This document shows positions 60,146 to 64,000 of a stretch of DNA of 64,000 bases, piece after piece. Position 1 is the stretch's first letter. The number at the start of each line of letters is the position of its first letter. Made by a program: the position numbers and the translations under genes. Below the pieces are notes generated by a model. It did no database searches, was not told the DNA's origin, and worked only from the letters and a program-made list of their open reading frames with translations. This DNA is from Pseudomonas brassicacearum subsp. brassicacearum (GTDB lineage: Bacteria; Pseudomonadota; Gammaproteobacteria; Pseudomonadales; Pseudomonadaceae): assembly GCF_008801605.1 (NCBI RefSeq), contig NZ_VZPJ01000001.1:1054001-1118000 (forward strand). The letters are read 5' to 3'.

Positions 60146-63100
60146 GTGCCCGTTCTGCGTCTTCCGCTTCTCCCTGCCGCGGCAGGTAAACAGCACTGGG
60201 GCAACCTGCCCGGTGCCGCCCTGAGCCTGGCCATCGCCGAGGCTGCCAGCGCTGCAAAGCGTTTCACCCTGCTATTGACCGCCGACAGCCAAAGCGCCGA
60301 GCGGCTGGAACAGGAGCTGAGTTTCTTCGCCCCGGATTTGCCGGTCTTGCATTTCCCGGACTGGGAAACCCTGCCCTACGATCTGTTTTCACCGCACCAG
60401 GACATCATTTCCCAGCGAATCGCCAGCCTTTACCGGCTGCCGGAACTCAGTCATGGCGTTTTGGTAGTGCCGATCACCACGGCCCTACATCGCCTGGCAC
60501 CGACCCAATTCCTGCTTGGCAGCAGCCTGGTGCTGGACATCGGCCAGAAGCTCGATGTCGAGCAAATGCGCACGCGCCTTGAGGCCAGTGGCTATCGCTG
60601 CGTCGACACGGTGTACGAGCATGGCGAGTTCGCGGTACGCGGCGCCTTGATCGACCTGTTCCCGATGGGCAGCAAACTGCCTTATCGCATCGACCTGTTC
60701 GATGACGAAATCGAGACCCTGCGCACCTTCGACCCGGAAAACCAGCGGTCCATCGACAAAGTGCAGTCGATCCGCCTGTTGCCAGCCAAGGAGTTCCCGC
60801 TGCAGAAAGATGCCGTGACCCGCTTCAAGGCGCGCTTTCGCGAGCGCTTCGATGTGGATTTCCGGCGCTGCCCGATCTTCCAGGACCTGAGCAGCGGGAT
60901 CACGCCCGCCGGTATCGAGTACTACCTGCCGCTGTTTTTCGAAGAAACCTCCACCCTGTTCGATTACTTGCCCCAGGACACCCAAGTGTTTTCCCTGCCG
61001 GGCATCGAGCAGGCTGCGGAAAACTTCTGGAACGACGTACGCAACCGCTACGAAGAACGTCGCATCGATCCTTCCCGGCCTCTATTGCCGCCGGCCGAGC
61101 TGTTCCTGCCGGTGGAAGACTGTTTTGCCCGCCTCAAGAGCTGGCCACGGGTGGTGGCGAGCCAGCAGGACGTGGAAACCGGCGTCGGCCGTGAACGTTT
61201 CCCGGCCAAGGCGTTGCCAGACCTGGCCATCGAAGCCAAGGCCACGCAACCTTTGGCGGCGCTGGCTGGCTTTCTCGATGCGTTCCCCGGTCGCGTGTTG
61301 TTCACCGCCGAATCCGCGGGTCGTCGCGAAGTGCTGTTGGAGCTGCTTGAGCGCCTGAAGCTGCGACCGAAGACGGTGGACAGCTGGCCGGACTTCGTCG
61401 CCGGCAAGGATCGCCTGGCAATTACCATCGCGCCGTTGAACGACGGCCTGGTCCTGGATGACCCGGCCCTGGCCCTGGTCGCCGAAAGTCCTTTGTTCGG
61501 CCAGCGCGTCATGCAGCGCCGCCGTCGCGAGAAACGCGCCGACGCCGCCAACGACGCCGTCATCAAGAACCTCACCGAACTGCGCGAAGGCGCACCCGTG
61601 GTGCACATCGACCACGGCGTGGGCCGCTACCTGGGCCTGGCGACACTGGAAATCGACAACCAGGCCGCCGAGTTCCTGACCCTGGAATACGCCGAAGGCG
61701 CCAAGCTCTACGTGCCGGTGGCGAACCTGCACCTGATCGCCCGCTACACCGGCAGCGACGACGCCCTGGCCCCGCTGCATCGCCTGGGCTCGGAAACCTG
61801 GCAGAAAGCCAAGCGCAAGGCGGCCGAACAGGTGCGCGACGTGGCCGCCGAGCTGCTGGACATCTACGCCCGCCGCGCGGCCCGCGAGGGCTATGCCTTC
61901 GCCGATCCGAAAGCCGACTACGAAACCTTCAGCGCCGGTTTCCCGTTCGAAGAAACCGTCGACCAGCAGACCACCATCGAAGCCGTGCGCGCCGACATGC
62001 TCGCGCCCAAACCCATGGACCGACTGGTGTGTGGCGATGTGGGCTTCGGCAAGACCGAAGTGGCGATGCGCGCTGCGTTCATTGCCGTGCACGGTGGCAA
62101 GCAGGTGGCGATCCTGGTGCCGACCACCCTGCTCGCCCAGCAGCACTACAACAGTTTCCGCGACCGCTTTGCCGACTGGCCGGTGACCGTGGAAGTGATG
62201 AGCCGTTTCAAATCCACCAAGGAAGTGAACGCCGCCGTGGCCGACCTGGCCGAGGGCAAGATCGACATCGTCATCGGTACGCACAAGCTGCTGCAGGACG
62301 ACGTGAAGTTCAAGAGCCTGGGGCTGGTGATCATCGACGAAGAGCACCGCTTTGGCGTGCGCCAGAAAGAACAGCTCAAGGCCCTGCGCAGCGAAGTCGA
62401 CATCCTGACCCTGACCGCCACGCCGATCCCGCGCACGCTGAACATGGCGGTGTCGGGCATGCGCGACCTGTCGATCATCGCCACGCCGCCGGCCCGGCGC
62501 CTGTCGGTGCGCACCTTTGTCATGGAGCAGAACAAAAGCACGGTCAAGGAAGCCTTGCTGCGTGAGTTGCTGCGTGGCGGCCAGGTCTATTACCTGCACA
62601 ACGACGTGAAGACCATCGAGAAATGCGCCGCCGACCTCGCCGAACTGGTGCCGGAAGCGCGGATCGGCATCGGCCACGGGCAAATGCGCGAGCGTGAACT
62701 CGAACAGGTGATGAGCGACTTCTACCACAAGCGCTTCAACGTGCTGATCGCCTCGACCATCATCGAGACCGGCATCGACGTGCCGAGCGCCAACACCATC
62801 ATCATCGAGCGCGCCGACAAATTCGGCCTGGCCCAGCTGCACCAGTTGCGCGGCCGGGTCGGTCGTAGCCACCACCAGGCCTATGCCTACCTGTTGACGC
62901 CACCGCGCCAGCAAATCACCCCGGATGCGGAAAAGCGCCTGGAAGCCATCGCCAATACCCAGGACCTTGGCGCCGGCTTCGTGCTGGCCACCAACGACCT
63001 GGAAATCCGCGGTGCCGGCGAATTGCTCGGCGACGGCCAGAGCGGCCAGATCCAGGCCGTCGGCTTCACCCTGTACATGGAAATGCTCGAGCGCGCGGTC

Positions 63101-63595
63101 AAGTCGATCCGCAAGGGCGAACAGCCGAACCTCGATCAACCCCTGGGCGGCGGGCCGGAAATCAACCTGCGGGTGCCGGCACTGATCCCGGAAGACTACC
63201 TGCCGGACGTTCACGCACGGCTGATCCTCTACAAACGCATCGCCTCGGCCAGCGACGAGGAAGGCCTCAAGGACTTGCAAGTTGAGATGATCGACCGCTT
63301 CGGCCTGCTGCCGGAACCGACCAAGAACCTGGTGCGTACCACGCAGCTCAAGCTCAAGGCCGAACAACTGGGCATCAAGAAAGTCGACGGCGGCCCCAAC
63401 GGCGGCCGGATCGAGTTCGAGGCCCAGACCCCGGTCGATCCATTGGTGCTGATCAAGTTGATCCAGGGCCAGCCCAAACGCTACAAGTTCGAAGGTGCCA
63501 CGATGTTCAAATTCATGGTGCCCATGGAGCGCGCGGAAGAGCGTTTCAATATCGTAGAGGCGCTGTTCGAGCGCCTCACTCCGACCACTGCTTGA
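60146..63595 (+). CDS. mfd: Transcription-repair coupling factor Mfd
   Basis: A 1149-residue ATPase that removes stalled RNA polymerase and recruits UvrA. The UvrB-homology region (SAERLEQELSFFAPDLPVLHFPDWETLPYD) is followed by the RNA polymerase-interacting domain (GAPVVHIDHGVGRYLGL), helicase motifs GDVGFGKTEVAMRAA (about 630), IIDEEHRFGVRQKE (about 728) and LTATPIPRTL, motif V/VI (ASTIIETGIDVPSANTII, QLRGRVGRS), and the C-terminal regulatory domain. Start GTG 60146 (VPVLRLPLLPAAAG) with GGAG upstream. The same frame stays open upstream through the antisense of gap, which is not coding. Confidence 0.96.
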   Translation: MPVLRLPLLPAAAGKQHWGNLPGAALSLAIAEAASAAKRFTLLLTADSQSAERLEQELSFFAPDLPVLHFPDWETLPYDLFSPHQDIISQRIASLYRLPELSHGVLVVPITTALHRLAPTQFLLGSSLVLDIGQKLDVEQMRTRLEASGYRCVDTVYEHGEFAVRGALIDLFPMGSKLPYRIDLFDDEIETLRTFDPENQRSIDKVQSIRLLPAKEFPLQKDAVTRFKARFRERFDVDFRRCPIFQDLSSGITPAGIEYYLPLFFEETSTLFDYLPQDTQVFSLPGIEQAAENFWNDVRNRYEERRIDPSRPLLPPAELFLPVEDCFARLKSWPRVVASQQDVETGVGRERFPAKALPDLAIEAKATQPLAALAGFLDAFPGRVLFTAESAGRREVLLELLERLKLRPKTVDSWPDFVAGKDRLAITIAPLNDGLVLDDPALALVAESPLFGQRVMQRRRREKRADAANDAVIKNLTELREGAPVVHIDHGVGRYLGLATLEIDNQAAEFLTLEYAEGAKLYVPVANLHLIARYTGSDDALAPLHRLGSETWQKAKRKAAEQVRDVAAELLDIYARRAAREGYAFADPKADYETFSAGFPFEETVDQQTTIEAVRADMLAPKPMDRLVCGDVGFGKTEVAMRAAFIAVHGGKQVAILVPTTLLAQQHYNSFRDRFADWPVTVEVMSRFKSTKEVNAAVADLAEGKIDIVIGTHKLLQDDVKFKSLGLVIIDEEHRFGVRQKEQLKALRSEVDILTLTATPIPRTLNMAVSGMRDLSIIATPPARRLSVRTFVMEQNKSTVKEALLRELLRGGQVYYLHNDVKTIEKCAADLAELVPEARIGIGHGQMRERELEQVMSDFYHKRFNVLIASTIIETGIDVPSANTIIIERADKFGLAQLHQLRGRVGRSHHQAYAYLLTPPRQQITPDAEKRLEAIANTQDLGAGFVLATNDLEIRGAGELLGDGQSGQIQAVGFTLYMEMLERAVKSIRKGEQPNLDQPLGGGPEINLRVPALIPEDYLPDVHARLILYKRIASASDEEGLKDLQVEMIDRFGLLPEPTKNLVRTTQLKLKAEQLGIKKVDGGPNGGRIEFEAQTPVDPLVLIKLIQGQPKRYKFEGATMFKFMVPMERAEERFNIVEALFERLTPTTA

Positions 63596-63605
63596 AGGAC
63601 GCCAC

Positions 63606-64000
63606 ATGCGCCTGTTTTGCTCACTGACCTTGTTGTTGACCCTGGTCGCTCCCCTGGCGTTTGCCGATGACCTGTATCAGGTTGAAATGATCCTGGTGCG
63701 CCAGAACGCCGAGCCGGCGATTGTCAGCCGTGCCGCACCGGAAGACTGGGACGCCGGCGCGCAACGCCTGGACGCGGATAGCCAGCGCACACCGGCCATG
63801 GGCAACATCGTCGAGAAACTCACCGCCAGCGGCCAATACACGGTATTGATGCATAAGGCCTGGCAGCAGACCCTCGGTGAGCAGGGACGCAAAGTCGCCA
63901 TCAGCGACGGTGCCGAACAGTTCGGGCAATTCCCCATCGAAGGCACCCTGGAACTGAAGCTGGGCCGTTTCACCGACGTGGATGCCGATTTCTGGATCAA
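63606..64000 (+). CDS. csiV: CsiV family protein, 3' end beyond the window
   Basis: The first about 131 residues of an exported protein. Signal peptide MRLFCSLTLLLTLVAPLAFA is followed by DDLYQVEMILVRQNAEPAI, the start typical of the CsiV family, described as peptidoglycan-binding in the related literature. It begins 10 bp after mfd with GGA upstream, so it is probably co-transcribed. The gene is cut by the window end. Confidence 0.82.
   Translation, partial: MRLFCSLTLLLTLVAPLAFADDLYQVEMILVRQNAEPAIVSRAAPEDWDAGAQRLDADSQRTPAMGNIVEKLTASGQYTVLMHKAWQQTLGEQGRKVAISDGAEQFGQFPIEGTLELKLGRFTDVDADFWI

Noticed and set aside
61082..63607. An 841-codon minus-strand frame opposite mfd
   Set aside because: Composition is His/Gln/Val/Arg-rich, typical of an antisense shadow, with no domain; Mfd motifs on the plus strand are clear.
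1..64000. CRISPR arrays, rRNA or tRNA genes
   Set aside because: I saw no regularly spaced repeats of CRISPR type and no cloverleaf-like sequence; the phage uses a protein gene (dusA), not a tRNA, as target. A tRNAscan run could still find something I missed.

Overview
The window comes from a Pseudomonas chromosome, probably of the P. fluorescens group. Three things suggest this. The right-hand third has the pseudomonad gene order dusA-tal-rssC/rssB-mlaA-(HAD)-queF-copRS, then lolCDE-PilZ-GDPD-sthA, then gap-mfd-csiV. The protein sequences are pseudomonad-like. The intergenic spaces carry paired REP sequences (GTGGGAGCGAGCTTGCTCGCGA type) in five places.

Positions 1 to about 39.2 kb are a complete-looking temperate phage integrated at the 5' end of dusA. 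The integrase (38044-39162) abuts dusA. The other attachment end was not found and probably lies left of base 1. The phage is a contractile-tailed chimera. Packaging and head genes are lambda-like (Nu1/A-type terminase, gpW, portal, ClpP-type protease, gpD, gpE, FII, Z). The tail and baseplate are P2-like (V, W, J, I, fibre, fibre chaperone, FI, FII, E/E', T, U, X, D). All late genes run on the minus strand from holin and terminase (about 24.6 kb) down to endolysin, nested Rz/Rz1 spanins and an adenine methyltransferase (1112). The endolysin and spanins are therefore at the far end of the late unit from the holin. A Q-type antiterminator, a 0.5 kb spacer with repeated GTAGGACAG motifs and a terminator precede the holin, which fits Q-controlled late transcription.

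The switch region (28.4-31.0 kb) has a LexA-like CI repressor facing a Cro-like gene. A 13-bp operator (AACCTCAAAGGTT) sits inside the spacer of two oppositely directed early promoters, at about 29.03 and 30.95 kb, like lambda OR and OL. Leftward (minus-strand) early genes are Cro, CII-like, a TraR/DksA zinc finger, a primase-helicase and Q. Rightward early genes are small accessory proteins including a KilAC domain, two PrtN-type activators and an HD phosphohydrolase. Between cro and cII lies a dense run of hairpins ending in a strong plus-strand terminator, a candidate structured RNA.

Cargo genes are AT-rich compared with their neighbours. They are a membrane-anchored protein with a possible PD-(D/E)xK domain downstream of CI (29785), a Z1-type helicase-like ATPase (34640) convergent with a cytosine-C5 methyltransferase (36777) next to the integrase, a small zinc-ribbon membrane protein inside the tail operon (4332), and a partial unknown gene at the left edge. 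The Z1/methyltransferase pair is the best candidate for an unusual system. It resembles a reduced form of Z1-containing restriction-like defence loci, with no recognisable nuclease partner beside it.

The host part (39.2-64 kb) covers tRNA modification (dusA, queF), the pentose phosphate pathway (tal), RpoS-linked signalling (rssB/rssC), outer-membrane lipid and lipoprotein traffic (mlaA, lolCDE), copper sensing (copRS and a cupredoxin), redox metabolism (sthA, gap, apbE), an MHS-type carboxylate transporter and transcription-coupled repair (mfd).
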